NCBI GenBank assembly: GCA_005784505.1
Contig: VCAZ01000095.1
Location: forward strand, 474,001 to 538,000
DNA from: Bagarius yarrelli
Lineage: Eukaryota; Chordata; Actinopteri; Siluriformes; Sisoridae
Length of the DNA: 64,000 nucleotides
Direction: 5' to 3'
Part shown: piece after piece, positions 33,119 to 45,054 of the stretch
Layout of the letters: every line of letters begins with the position of its first letter
Position numbering within the stretch: position 1 is the stretch's first letter
Translations under genes and position numbers: made by a program
Notes under the pieces: generated by a model
Told to the model about the DNA's origin: nothing
Databases searched by the model: none
What the model saw: the letters and a program-made list of their open reading frames with translations, nothing else

Positions 33119-33865
33119 AAACTTGGTAGAGTTCTCAGAAAAATCCTAGTAAAGTATTTATCAAATAAGTTACTACAGAAACATACCAGAATCAATAAAC
33201 TTTTCAAGTTTTTATTTATTCTGATGTTTAGTCTAAAGTATTTTTTAATCATGGCTTATGGCGTTCCTGGATAAACAAAATCTGCCTTATTTTTTGTACT
33301 TAATGCAACAACCGAAGAGTTTCATAAGACCAATGAATGTAAACTAGATCTCCTGGCCAGATGCCAGCTTTAATTTCTCTAGAATTTTTTATAAAATTTC
33401 CACATTAAAAGTTCCAAAGTTTTTTTAACCTACCACGTGTTTCCCTGAGAGCAGAATGGGAGTTTGATTCATTAAGCCAGATGGTGTGATTGAACAAAGG
33501 CTGAAAAGAGTAAAAATCATTTATCATGTAAATCATGAAGCTTAATGCCAGAAGGACATAAATAAATAAATGTGCTGTCGAATTGGTCTACAGAGTCGTT
33601 TCTCCTACCAAAAGCAGGAAATACTAGTTAGATGTTTAGCTTATAAGAATCAGTCGGACGAAGCAAAGCGTAGGTTGATGATGATATAGTGGTGCAAAAG
33701 GTCGGGGGGAAATGCTTGCGACTTATTTACCCAACTACCCGGACTGTTAATATCTATTAATAGGCAACATTTCTTATATTTTGTTGTCTTAAGTTTTTGT
33801 TGTCTTTATTGTCCTTTTATTTTGCTTTTTTACTATTCTTTTATTATTTTTTTAATTTACTTTAA
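33119..33865. other. No gene seen
   Basis: AT-rich, non-repetitive. Confidence 0.5.
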
Positions 33866-33996
33866 AAAGTTATTTGAGAGGGAGAGAGAGAGAGTAGGAA
33901 AGAACGAAATTAAGAAAGAAAGAAAGAAAAGCATACAAAGAGACAGAGAACAAGAGAGAGAGACAGCCAAAGATGAAAGAAAGAAAGAAAGAAAGA
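33866..33996. repeat. GA/GAAA polypurine tract
   Basis: GAGAGAGAGA and AAAGAAAGAAAGAAA runs. A second short GA patch lies at 34174-34197. Confidence 0.92.
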
Positions 33997-34364
33997 AATG
34001 CTCACAACTTATTTACGCAATTTGCCTTTATGGCTGAGTGGAAATGTCCTTGGTCACCCTGGTGATGTGACAATCATCAACCGGAGGCGGGTCACAAGGA
34101 AGGGTCTGATAGGTCCGGAGTGGAAATGGGGACTGGATAACTGGCAGCTCAGTAGTGGCATATGTAGCTCGACAGAGAGAGAGAGAAAGAGAGAGCGAAT
34201 AAAAGAAGGAAACATATTAGTATATTATTTTAAAACTAATGATAAACAAATGCAAGTTAATATCAACTTATTCCTGTTCCTGTATTGTGCCGTGGCACAG
34301 TTTCTCCGACATTTTGAAATCTTTCTTTCTTTCTCTTCTTTCTTCTCTGTCTGTCTCTTTCAGA

Positions 34365-34680
34365 CTTTTAGACTTCCTTATCACACTGTATTAAAAGCCA
34401 AACTGTATAAAAAGGTCTTTAGTTGAGATTTGTACAAGGGCAGCTCATTCCATAATTCAGGGGCTGCTACTGAAAAGGCGCGACCACCTGACTCTTTAAC
34501 CTAGATTTGGAAACGGTCAGTAAAAACTGATCACCAGACCTAATTTGACACTTTTATCTGCTAAAATTGGACCACAGATTTTATTTGCTTATCAAATTTA
34601 GTTCCTGAAAATTTCTGAAATTCGTTCAGCAGTTTTTTTTCTTCATTTCACCAATGCTTCTTCTGGCTCGATCATTAAAA
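34365..34680 (+). repeat. Dispersed repeat copy 1 of a near-identical pair
   Basis: Same text as 36132-36472: CTGTATTAAAAGCCAAACTG, AAAAGGTCTTTAGTTGA, TACAAGGGCAGCTCATTCC, AAAAGGCGCGACCACCTGAC and TGGCTCGATCATTAAAA. Relative to copy 2 it lacks a segment of about 38 bp after TAGTTGAGATTT. The text resembles a widespread fish LINE-type 3' region. Confidence 0.85.
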
Positions 34681-34689
34681 GTATGAAAA

Positions 34690-35354
34690 CATTGTCACTC
34701 TTATTGTCACTCTTTCTTACTGCCATTTTGTAATATTTCTTTCTTTCTTTCTTTCCCAATTTTCTTTCTTTCTCTCTCTCTCTCTCTGTTTACAGTGTAT
34801 AGAGTGATTGTGTACTTAATGTAGAGTGCAAACAAACACGCATGCAGTGGTAAAATCTCCAAGCGGTGGTACAGACAATAGATGAACATTTTTCGAACAT
34901 TACTTTTTCATTATGATATCAGGAGCTTCAGATTAAAAACCTGTTGCAAACTTTTAACAAATGCTGGAAATTGGGAAAACTTCTTCATCATATTTATACT
35001 AAAGTCCAGAAATGAGTTTTCACACGTAGTTTATTGAGTTTGGCGTTAATCCCAGCGTCCCTCGATAGCCGGAGAAATGAAATGCTCTTAATCTACTTGT
35101 TAGGCGCTGATGAGACTTGCAGCTGCCAGCTTTCTGAAGTGTTATCACACTTTTATCCTTCTGTCCTGCCGACAGGAGCTTAACAACCACTGCGCTAATG
35201 AGAAAGACGCCTGGTTTTAGCTTAGCGCTGTTTCCTGTTAGCGTTATAGTTTCGTTTTAAACACTACGTTTGAACGCACTTTCCCACTGTTAAAAAGTAT
35301 GTTCTGTGATTAGGAGTTGTATGAATGAAATTCGGACATCTGCCATATTGATCA

Positions 35355-35356
<2 letters not shown>
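34690..35356. other. Mostly non-repetitive; CTTT/TC run
   Basis: 34737-34790 is a CTTT then TC run. 35030-35260 is unique, less AT-rich sequence that could be conserved noncoding DNA. Confidence 0.4.
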
Positions 35357-35391
<35 letters not shown>

Positions 35392-35572
35392 TGTTCTCTG
35401 TCTGTCTCTTTCTGTCTCTTTGTATGCTTTTTTTCTTTCTTTCTTTCTTTATTCTCTTTGTTTTTTTGTATGCTTTTCTTTCTTTCGCTTTCTTTCTTTC
35501 TCTTTCTTTCCCAACCTCTCTCTGTGTCTCTATCTGTTTGCGCTCCTCTCTCTCTCTCTCTCTCTCTCTCCT
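35357..35572. repeat. CTTT/TC polypyrimidine tract
   Basis: Runs of TTTC with CTGTCTCTTTCTGTCTC pieces, then CT repeats. It is the mirror (opposite strand) of the GA tracts seen elsewhere. Confidence 0.93.
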
Positions 35573-35739
35573 TTTCATACTACAAAGATTACCAAAAAAT
35601 GCTGTAAAACTAACATTTTCAAAATAAATTAAAATAAAAAAATAAAATACAAATAAATTAGCACAATAAAAGAACAATAAGAAGAATAAAAGCTTAAAAC
35701 AATAAAACAAAGAAATTTGACTAAATATTAACAGTTTGG

Positions 35740-36080
35740 GTAGTTAAAAGTTAAACCTTTCATGAATAAGATTTTAGCAGTGATTTAAAATTAAAAATTG
35801 TCTCAGATAATCAGATACCTGGAGGCAATAAGTTCCAAAGTTCAGGGACAGAAAAAAAAAAAAACATGATCCCTTCTAACCTATAAACTGGATCTGGAAA
35901 CTACTAAAGAAAAACTGATCAGAAGATCGGGTAGAAAAATGACAGTTCACTAAAGTCTGCAGTTACTTTAAAGCCAGAGCATTCAGACTTAAAGAATAAA
36001 AGTTTATTGCACTTCAGGCACCTGTCAGAAATCTTAAAGCCATCATAAAACAGTCATAAAACTCAGGTCAGATATGGAAA
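35740..36080 (+). repeat. Diverged relative of the 34.4/36.1 kb repeat family
   Basis: AGGCAATAAGTTCCAAAGTT, CAGGGACAGAAAA, CCTTCTAACCTATAAACTGG, AAAACTGATCAGAAGATCGG and TAAAGCCAGAGCATTCAG follow the plan of the neighbouring copies with many changes. Confidence 0.5.
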
Positions 36081-36131
36081 CCGATTAAAACAAACAAATA
36101 AGAGAATATAAATATAAATAAAAAGGTAAAA

Positions 36132-36472
36132 AATCCTTATCACCCTGTATTAAAAGCCAAACTGTATAAAAAGGTCTTTAGTTGATATTTCAAAAATAGG
36201 AATAGTCGGGGCCTGCCTGATGTACAAGGGCAGCTCATTCCATAATTCAGGGGCTGCTACTGAAAAGGCGCGACCACCTGACTCTTTAACCTAGATTTGG
36301 AAACGGTCAGTAAAAACTGATCACCAGACCTAATTTGACACTTTTATCTGCTAAAATTGGACCACAGATTTTATTTGCTTATCAAATTTAGTTTCTGAAA
36401 ATTTCTGAAATTCGTTCAGCAGGGTTTTTTTTTCTTCATTTCACCAATGCTTCTTCTGGCTCGATCATTAAA
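36132..36472 (+). repeat. Dispersed repeat copy 2 of a near-identical pair
   Basis: Matches 34365-34680 over its full length with few substitutions, and retains the extra segment CAAAAATAGGAATAGTCGGG plus GCCTGCCTGATG missing from copy 1. Direct orientation, 1.77 kb apart. Confidence 0.88.
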
Positions 36473-37265
36473 AATAAATATAAAATATATCAAAAATCTT
36501 TTTATATAAAATAAAGCTGGTTTGTAGCAAAATCAACGAAGAGAAGCTTCTGGAGAATGCTGCCTAAGAAGAATTTCCTCTAAATATGGCAGTTAGTCAG
36601 TGCTGCACTGCCTGAAAGAAGGATGGAGATTAAAAAAACAAACAGACTAAATGACTTTTGCCCAGAAGCTCCATCCTTTTAACGCCGACAAATTGAATTC
36701 AGCAACTTCCAAAGAATTAGTCATGATCAGAAAACCTCTCCAAGCGTCCTCCATTATTGCAAGAAGAGGCTTTCGCTGCCAGCTTTCCCCAGGAAACCAA
36801 TTTTTCCCCTTCATCCATGGCAATTTCAATAGGTTACCTTTTATCTAAAGAGGACCAACACACAAAGCTTAGAGTTTAGAGGCGTTTCTTTCATCGCTCA
36901 TGTCCACACTCTATTCAGTAAAACCCTCCACCGCCTACAGTGATAAACAGCATGATAGTCGGCTTTGCAAAGGGAAAATCTCTGCACCTGGAGGTCTTTC
37001 GTTGAAGAGCCAAGACCAGCTATGGAAGAGTTTCCAAACCAGTGACAAATGACAATGCATCAGAAGAAGCTAGCCTCAAGCATGCACAGGCTGGAGAAAA
37101 AAAAACACACTTAACATCTGGAGGTGTTTGGAGATGTGAGTGTTTGAGGCTATCAAAGTAAAAATTGGACACTATTCAGACTCAGTGACTTAAGGCCATT
37201 AATATTACCAGAGATTGAATTCGAACCTGCAAGTCTATTATTTAGAATTTGATGTCTATTGTGCT
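36473..37265. other. Non-repetitive sequence, no gene
   Basis: 36645-36850 and 36900-37060 are less AT-rich with no repeat I recognise; open frames are short. Possible conserved noncoding DNA. Confidence 0.4.
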
Positions 37266-37269
37266 CTAG

Positions 37270-37710
37270 ACAATTAGGTGGAAGATTTCAGGGCCCCTAT
37301 TTGCCTTCAAAACAACCTCAATTCTTCATCGCTTGAATTCCACAAGATGTTCTAAAACCTGACGTGGTCAAATCCTACAACTCCATTGGAACTTTCATGC
37401 TGTAAATTTTCCTATTCTACCATATCCCAAAAGTGATCCACTAGATTCAGATCTGGTGGCTGATTTAGACTTTAAGAAACTTGTTCATAAAAAACATTGA
37501 CATGTTCATAATTACAGCTTGAGATGACTTTCCTTTGTCATAGTTAGTCAATCATTGTAGTGAAAAATTTTGGTCATGACTGGATGCACGTGCTCAGCAA
37601 CGAAAGTCAAGCTTTATTGGCTGTGGCATTGAAGGAATAATTGATTGGTTTTAACGAAAGGAAGGAAAAGGGTAGCATGAATACTTTTTCCTTCACCATT
37701 ACATCACATA
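37270..37710 (+). mobile_element. Decayed widespread teleost interspersed element, class uncertain
   Basis: TTGCCTTCAAAACAACCTCA, ATTCCACAAGATGTTCTAAA, ATCCCAAAAGTGATCC, GATTCAGATCTGGTGGCTGA, TTGAGATGACTTTCCTTTGT, TGGATGCACGTGCTCAGCAA and GGCTGTGGCATTGAAGGA follow the order of a repeat common in fish genomes. There is no open frame. Confidence 0.7.
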
Positions 37711-37879
37711 CTCTAAAATTCAGTTTATAATAGTAAACTTTGAAGTTGACTTTGTTTGTACTACTACTTAAAAAAGGAAACTATAAGCATATTTGCATAC
37801 TTATAGCTAAAAAAAGAAGTACACTAAGCGCTGCAGATCTTGGTTCTCACTTTCCATCTCGTGACTATATTCGATTTTT

Positions 37880-38058
37880 TATTTTTTAAGATTTTTTTAG
37901 GGCATTTTTTTGCCCTTATTAATAGGACAGAGGGATGAAATAGGGTGATAGAGAGAGAGGTGGGACCAAATAGGACCCAAGCTAGAATCAAACCTGGATC
38001 CCAACCACTTGCACATGTGGGTTCCAGCACCTTAACACACTATACCACAGCACCACAT
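37880..38058 (-). mobile_element. Other tRNA-related SINE, minus strand
   Basis: TTTTTTAGGGCATTTTTTTG, CTTATTAATAGGACAGAGGG, AGCTAGAATCAAACCTGGAT (B box reversed) and CCTTAACACACTATACCACA (A box reversed) differ from the two main SINE families. Confidence 0.6.
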
Positions 38059-39357
38059 ATCTGCTTTTTTTAAAGAACTTTCTTTTAAAACTGACCTGTA
38101 TCTAATATCTGTATCTACACTATACACGGCAAAACAACCCAATGTAGACGTTCTGACCTGAAAAAGAAGTAAAAACAGTGCAATAATCAAAAAATGCAAT
38201 TGACAAAGATGAAATAATTATTCAGTGTTTAATTTCTGCATCATTATATAAAGGGTGGCAAAACAATGATCTGTTTAGAAGGAAAAAGAGGCAGCCATTG
38301 ATCGCTAAGTTAAAGTGTGTTAATATTATTTTTCAATGTTTATGGACAAAACAGACTTAATACAAAAAATTATACTTAAACAAAAATAATAAAATGCGCC
38401 ACCGCCGTTGCTTATTCAGTGACGTTCGACTCGCATTGACAGCTGAAAATCCGATCTCTCTGCTTACATGGCAGACGTTAATGCACGTATCCGATTAATA
38501 TCTGGTTTATTTCCACATATGAATGAGAACTGAAAATATCAGAATCCATGTGCTTTTTTTTCTGTTTACACATTTGGGCGTCGTATCCCATCTGTACCAA
38601 ATTAGAGGAAAAAAATATCATTGAGTCACGATACAACATGCAGTGTTAATGCATCTTAACGTTAATATCGCATTTTAGCTGTCTGGTTTTATCGGTGTAA
38701 CATCGTAGAAACAGGAAGTCATAGTATGTTTAATTGCATCCAATTTTCACTCAGGTCCTTGACATTTATTAACAACATTGTTGATTAGTGCCAACAAATC
38801 AATTATTTCATAAAACCCATCGAATGGAAAGTGAACGAGAGGCAGCACTGTGTATTGTCGAATGTCATTTGTGTATTATTTAAAAGCCGAGTAAACAACT
38901 GAGAACAAGAGATGCGCGTTTGGCTCTGCACCAGCTGTCGCATTAATATTCGAGTGGTGTTGAAAAGGAAAATTGCACCAACAGCTTTTTTTTAGCTTTT
39001 ATTGTCGCTTTGGAAGAGCAAGCATCTTCGAGCCGGGATTCCGAGCTGTTAAGGGACCGTTAAACTGTTCACGCTAAACGTTTACAGTCCGCCATGTGAC
39101 AATAATGCGATCGTTTTTGTCCTTAGGGTAAATATCCACATATAAAATGGATTTAGGATTGGAAGATATTCCTGGGATTCAGGTTTTGAGGTGACTCCAT
39201 CTTCTAAGCTTCATGGGATGTAGTGTTACAGAATAAATGTTATGATAGTATTAGATCTTATTTCCCTTTTTTTATAACCGGGATAAAAATACACAATAAG
39301 GAACTTGCTGATGTTTAATACCTGCAAAAACAATGGAAAGACAAATATTCACTCTGA
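38059..39357. other. 1.3 kb non-repetitive stretch, no gene
   Basis: No open frame of note. 38880-39120 has higher GC and CpG (GCACCAGCTGTCGCATTAAT, GAGCCGGGATTCCGAGCTG) and is a candidate for conserved noncoding sequence. Confidence 0.4.
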
Positions 39358-39425
39358 AAAAAGAAAGAAAAAGAGAGTGGCAATCATAACAGATACAGAC
39401 AGACAGAAAGAGGCAGGCAGTTGGG

Positions 39426-39461
<36 letters not shown>

Positions 39462-39512
39462 GAAACGAACAGAGGTAGAGAAAGAGAGAGAGAAGGAGTA
39501 AGACAGAGAGGG
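39358..39512. repeat. GA/AAAG polypurine tract
   Basis: GAAAGAAAGAAAGAGAGAGA-type runs with AGACAGACAG and AGGCAGGCAG patches. Confidence 0.9.
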
Positions 39513-40231
39513 AGTTTAGTCATGGTTATAAATTTTTATACCTTGATGAAATACAGTTTGTGCCTCTCTGCAGCAGAATTGGGGTTTTATAGAATCTGCT
39601 CTTCTGCTATGACTCCAGTCTTAGACCGCAGTCTAGAACCTCTTTCCACATCCATTCATCACATCAGGACACATGGATGCTGCTGATTGAGCACTCTGAC
39701 GGATCGAGTCAAAGAAACACACTGTCTTTTTGTTTAGATCACCGCTTTGATCTGGATGTTCATTTCGCAAATGTAGACCAGACATTTATTTTATAAAGAT
39801 TAACTACAGTCGAGTTCATGCGAGAGCTGGACCAAAAACACGTGATGAGACTTTCAGACTCAACTGCACTAGTAAAAAAAGATCAGATTTAAATATACAT
39901 ATAAATACAGGGATCGATAATTAGTTTAACCGATATTTTTCCTGATTTTCATGTCTATATTCAATATCAGATATCATTTTTTTTTTTTTATATCGGATCC
40001 ACCGATATATCAGATTTGGCAGTTTTAAGATTTTGTGCAAAATTGTACTATTATACTGTAACTTTTAACCGTGTATATATTTCATTGATTGTCTATTATA
40101 TTAAAAACTAGTCAACATTTAAAATGAATCAAAACCTTTCATCAAAGTTGTCCTAAAACTAAAACACTGTCTGTTCTTGTCAATCTACTTCAGATACTTC
40201 AACATCTACTTCAGATATTGAGTACTGTAGA
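39513..40231. other. No gene; possible DNA-transposon scraps
   Basis: 39910-40015 holds CGATAATTAG, TATATCGGATCCACCGATAT and similar words reminiscent of fish nonautonomous transposon ends. The rest is unremarkable. Confidence 0.4.
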
Positions 40232-40318
40232 ATATACTGTTAATTGCTCAGTTAAATAGAAAAAATATATATAAATGTAAGTAACTCTGGATAAGGGTGT
40301 CTTCTAAACAGCAAACAT
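40232..40318 (+). mobile_element. SINE 3' half, decayed
   Basis: TAATTGCTCAGTTAAATAG, AAATGTAAGTAACTCTGGAT and AAGGGTGTCTTCTAAACAGC. Confidence 0.65.
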
Positions 40319-40380
40319 GTAAACATGTCCTTTGTTCATGCAAACTATAAATTCATAGTCCATTGATCTATTGGTTAAGT

Positions 40381-40443
<63 letters not shown>
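40381..40443. repeat. (GATA)n microsatellite
   Basis: Fifteen perfect GATA units on the plus strand. Confidence 0.97.
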
Positions 40444-40697
40444 TGCTTTGGATTGATTGCTTTGGATTAATTAGTTCGGATTATTTGATTTGGATCGATT
40501 GAAATTAATATTGAAATAAATATTATCTTCATTTATTTGTGCTTCATAAAAAACATCTCACCTTATTGTACTTCTGCTTTAGATAAAATTATAAACTAAA
40601 AACCTCATTCTGTCCTGCTGAGACTTGTGTCCATCATGCTCCATTTTTTCAATAGAGAGAGAAAGAAAGAGAGAGTGAGAGAGAGAGAGAAATTAAA

Positions 40698-40760
40698 TTT
40701 TAAATCAATTTAGTTTTATTTATATAGCACTTTTAACAATGGACATTGTCTTAAATGTGA
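40698..40760 (-). mobile_element. Retroposon 3' tail fragment, minus strand
   Basis: ATCAATTTAGTTTTATTTAT, ATAGCACTTTTAACAATGGA and CATTGTCTTAAATGTGACAG, directly after a GA run (40660-40691). Confidence 0.65.
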
Positions 40761-41187
40761 CAGTACTGTGGCTGCCCATATTGATTAGACCCATAACCTC
40801 TGATTTGTTGGAGATTGGACATTAATTTCACTAGAAGGACAACATCAGACAATGGTCCAAACTCTAATAAACACATTTAATTCCACCATCAAATAGAATC
40901 AAAATTTTACCTAAATATTCCCCCGGTCATTACTAGCCCTTGTCTTTAAAGACCAGAAGGGGAAAAATGTCCTGCTGCCAAGTTGGACAAATACCAGAAC
41001 CGACTTTAGAGAGACTGAGCTTCTTATATTTAAACAATGAAATTCTTTTCCAAACACGTGCCGACAATATTTCTTAATGGACTGAAGCTTGAATCACATC
41101 ATGGAAACATTAGAACAGAATAAAAGAGAGGAAACACACTGCTTGGTAGATTTATAGTTAATTTGGTTGAATATTTTGAATATATTG
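40761..41187. other. No gene seen
   Basis: AT-rich, non-repetitive. Confidence 0.5.
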
Positions 41188-41451
41188 ATTGTTTGATTGA
41201 TTGATTGATTTGAGCGGTTGGATGAACAGTTTATATTGTATTTATTTAATAAGTTACTTAGATTATTGGTAGACTGCTAGGTTTATGAACTGGCTCATTA
41301 GGTGGGTCCTTAATTTGCGGTTAATTGGTTAACCAATTAATTTGCTTGATTGATTTATAATTTGGGTTTGGTGATCAGTACATAAAGTATATAATTGATA
41401 ACTTTGTTAGATTGTTAGATTACTATATTTCAGACTGGTTTATAAATTAGG

Positions 41452-41482
<31 letters not shown>

Positions 41483-41620
41483 CATATTTGAGTGGTTGTC
41501 TGATCAGTTCATGAAGCCTGATAGATAGGCTTTTGAACTGGATCATGGGTTGGGTCACTAATTGATTTTGAATCGATTTCGAATTGATTGATTGTGTGAT
41601 TAACTGATTTACTTATTAAT
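41188..41620. repeat. TTGA/GATT simple repeats in decayed array
   Basis: Clean runs at 41188-41211 and 41453-41484 are separated by diverged TTGATT, GGTTAATTGG and GATTGATTTA words. Confidence 0.8.
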
Positions 41621-41654
41621 TAATTACATATTTTTCGCCACACATCCATGGTTC

Positions 41655-41800
41655 TTAAAAAAATGGTATCTCAGTGGTTAAGTTGTTGGCTGCTTATTAG
41701 AAAACCGAGGGTTTAATTCTCAGCCAACCCAGATTCCACTGCTGGGCCCTGCAACAAGGCCTTAAACCTCAATAAATGTATAACAAAAAGGTCAGACATG
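41655..41800 (+). mobile_element. SINE, decayed
   Basis: AATGGTATCTCAGTGGTTAA, GGGTTTAATTCTCAGCC, CACTGCTGGGCCCTGCAAC and GGCCTTAAACCTCAATAAAT. Confidence 0.75.
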
Positions 41801-42359
41801 TGACTATCAATAAGACAATACAGAACCTGGGAACTTAAAATCTAATAGTACTTCACCCAGCTTTTCTTCGGCATTAAAGATTCCATTTACATTCAGATCA
41901 TTCAGCACATGTTCTTATCCCGAGTTGCTTTCAGAAGTGTTGTGTGCAAACATCTCGTGAGGCTCACAGGAGAGACTGCATCCCACCATACATTTTTGAT
42001 GTTATGTTTAATAACTGTTTAGCATGAGATAAATAAATAACACCAGGACTTAAACTCGCACACATAGGAACAGAAGTACCGACCAGATGTTCTGATCTTT
42101 ACTGTTTGTGTCCAATCACATCATTTCGGTAGCCGAAGCCTCAGAGCCGTGACACTGCAGAGACTTTGTTGTTTTTCTGTCTTCAAACAAAAAAGCCAGC
42201 TTGTTTTCAGCCCCACTACACATACACTTCAAAAGCTCGCTAGGATCTGAGGCATCATGGCGAGGATGTGTGAGACGCTGTGGAAGTAAAACATACATGA
42301 CACTGACCTCACTAAAGATTACAGACTGATGGGTCCACGCTGTCAATTCATGAAGGAAA
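41801..42359. other. Non-repetitive, no gene
   Basis: 42080-42340 is less AT-rich and unique; no domain in its short open frames. Confidence 0.4.
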
Positions 42360-42909
42360 AGAAAAGCTAATTTTTATTTTTAATTTTAATAGTTAATTAA
42401 ATATATTAGACAATATATTTTATGTATTTCATTTGTATTCAATTCATTAATTAACTGATTGGTTGGTTAATTAAACAGTTGTATGCGGGTTGTTTAAGTG
42501 ATTAACTGGCTGCTTGATTTAAAAGCTTATTGTATTATTAGTTAGCTTTTTAATTTGTTGATTGATTGCATTTTTCTAATTTGATTTATTGTTATTAATT
42601 AATTGAGATTAAATCGTTAATGGACTAATTGATGAATTGCTTAAGTGATTATATGGTTAAATAGTTGCTTAGTTAGTTAATTTTTGTGGCTTGATGTATT
42701 CATTAATTGATAGACTTACTGGATTCGTTTATTAATCTCATATGTTAAGTTGCTATTAGGCAGTTTGATTGTGGTTTGTTACATTTATTCATTTCTTAGG
42801 TCATCTGTTTATTTATTAAGCAGCCTTATTTATTGAGTAGTTGATTAGTTATCTGTTTGGGGCTAGCTGATTTTGTGGTTGGATTGATTCGTTTTCGTTT
42901 TATTGATCA
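42360..42909. repeat. Degenerate TTAATTGATT-type AT-rich array
   Basis: Words such as GATTGGTTGGTTAATTAA, TTAAGTGATTAACTGG and TTGATTGATT recur without a fixed unit. It grades into the GAGTCATGT array downstream. Confidence 0.55.
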
Positions 42910-43485
42910 TGTTTGGTTGAGTCATATGAGGTTTAGGGGTTAGTTGAGTTGAGTTGAATTATTTGGTTAAGTCATGTGAGGTTGAGGAGTCCTGTTTATT
43001 TTAGTTTTGGGAGGGTGAGTTGAATAATGTTTGGTCAAGTCATGTGAAAGTGAATTGAGTTATGTTTGATCGAGTCATGTGAGGGTGAACTGAGTCATGT
43101 TTCGTAAAATCATGTTAGGTTGAGTAGTCATTTGGTTTGAGTTATGTTTGTTTGAGTCATGTGATTGTGAGTTGAGTCATTTGATTGAGTCATGTTTGGG
43201 TAAGTTGAGTTATGTTTGTTTGAGTTATGTGATTGTGAATCGAGTCATGTTTGTTTGATTCATGTGTGAGTCGAGTCATTGGTTGAGTCAATGTGTGGGT
43301 GAGTAAGTCATGATTGCATGAGTCATGTGATTGTGAGTCGAGTCATTGGGGGTGATGAATGAGTCATGTTTTGTTTGTGTCATGTGATTGTGAGTTGAGT
43401 CATTTGGTTGAGTCATGTGGGTGAGTTGAGTAATTGTTTGTTGAGTCATTTGGGGGTGAGTTGAGTCATGTTTGGTTGATGGCAT
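42910..43485 (+). repeat. GAGTCATGT minisatellite-like array 1
   Basis: Diverged units of about 20-25 bp built on TTGAGTCATGTTTGGT and GAGTCATGTGATTGTGAGT. By hand I count about a dozen exact TGAGTCA heptamers, identical to the AP-1/TRE consensus. Confidence 0.85.
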
Positions 43486-44419
43486 TAAAAACCATGTCCT
43501 GGTTAAATCGTTGATAATTAATTTGAAAATTACCCAAGCTGCTTTCTGTAACTGAATGATTTTTTGCATTAGTTTCCTATCAATCGATGATTGGCTGATT
43601 AGATGACTGTATGAAAAAGCTGTGATGCTGTTCCTACAGCAGTGCCTACCTGAGGTCTGTTTCTGTGTGTAGTTACATAAGCAGATCAAAGAGCTGAAGC
43701 AAAAAACTTTCATTTGGTAAATCCGAAAAATCCTTCCATGCTGAGACCTTGTGGATGCTTTGTGTTCCGGATCATCATCCCTGCAGATGAGCCGATTTAA
43801 TAAGAGGTTCTGGTGAAATGTTTTCATGCTGAGGAAAGATGGAGTTTTAGCCTTGATGCTCAGAGAGGTTACAAATCGTCATAATCACATTATGTCATTA
43901 TAGCTGGGATGACTGTAGACACCAGCTGAGATCGAAGTCATGAACTCAAATTGACAGCATAAATAGCCTATCATCCATGACCCCAAACATACACACACAC
44001 ACACACACACATACATACACAAACCGAATGTTTGATTTTCTTTCTTGCCCTTGTGGACCAGCGTGAGTCGTTTTCTATCAGCCACAGGGATAAAGTGAGT
44101 AAAGCACCAGGGACATGAAAGACCCAAAACGAACCCAATAACACTTCGGGAAAAGCCATCTGTGCCCACGTCCAGAGGACCTTAAAAGCCGAATGCATTT
44201 CTGTAAACAGAGCTGGAGCAGGCCGCATGGCTGAATACATTTTGCTGTCTTTTATTTATTATTTTCCTTTCATGCAAGAAAAATTTGAGTTCATTTATTA
44301 ACAAAATCTATCATTTATTCCTTTGCACTATGAAACCCAACTCCCATAATCCTTAGCCAGGACCAAGGAGTCTTTGGGTTGTCTTATTCCATTAACTTTA
44401 TTTCCAATTACTTGTTTGA
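43486..44419. other. Unique segment between two arrays, no gene
   Basis: A CA run lies at 43989-44010. 44030-44240 is unique and less AT-rich (for example GGACCAGCGTGAGTCG and CAGAGCTGGAGCAGGCCG). Open frames on the minus strand end without domain signatures. Possible conserved noncoding DNA. Confidence 0.4.
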
Positions 44420-44975
44420 AGCGTTGTCGAGTCATGTGAGGTCGAGACGAGTCATGTGAGGCTGAAATTAGTTATAAGAGATTGAGTTTAAAAGTGTCAT
44501 GGGAGGATGAGTTGAGTCATGTTTGGTCGAGTCATGTGTGGGTAAGTAAGGCATGTTTGTTTGAGTCATGTAAAGGTGAGTCATATTTCGTTGAATCATG
44601 TGAGTTTGAGAAGTCACCCAAAGTTTACCCGAGTCATGAAAGATTTAGTGTAATCGTGAGGTTGAGTCAAGTTAAGTGAGGTTAAGTTATGTGAGGCTGA
44701 GATTAGTTATAAGAAATTGAGATTAAATGTGTTATAATGAGTCAAGTCATGTAGGGTCGACTCTATATCTGTGAGACCGGATCGAGTCATGCGAAGTCGA
44801 GTTTTGTGTAATTAAGACGTGGGCCATTAGTGAGTCATGTAAGTTTGAGTTTAATCATGTGACATTGTGTCATGTTAGGTTTAGTCAGGCATGAGAGATT
44901 TGGTGTAGTCATGTGAGTTAAGTCATGTAAGGTTAAGACAAGTCATATGAAGTTAAATTTAGTTATGGGTATTCA
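44420..44975 (+). repeat. GAGTCATGT minisatellite-like array 2
   Basis: The same word set as array 1 (GAGTCATGTGAGGTCGAGAC, GTTTGAGTCATGTAAAGG), more diverged, with about six exact TGAGTCA. Confidence 0.8.
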
Positions 44976-45054
44976 AGTCTAGATTTGTTAGAATGAGTCG
45001 AATCAGTTCTAGTTAATTTCAGTGTAAATGATTTTATAATTGATAAGTGGCAGC

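Noticed and set aside
35264..35710. 148-codon charged frame on the minus strand
   Set aside because: Simple repeat (GAAA/GA) translation.
43288..43827. 179-codon minus-strand frame with THDST/MTQ-like repeats
   Set aside because: Half of it is translation of the GAGTCATGT array; the remainder shows no domain.
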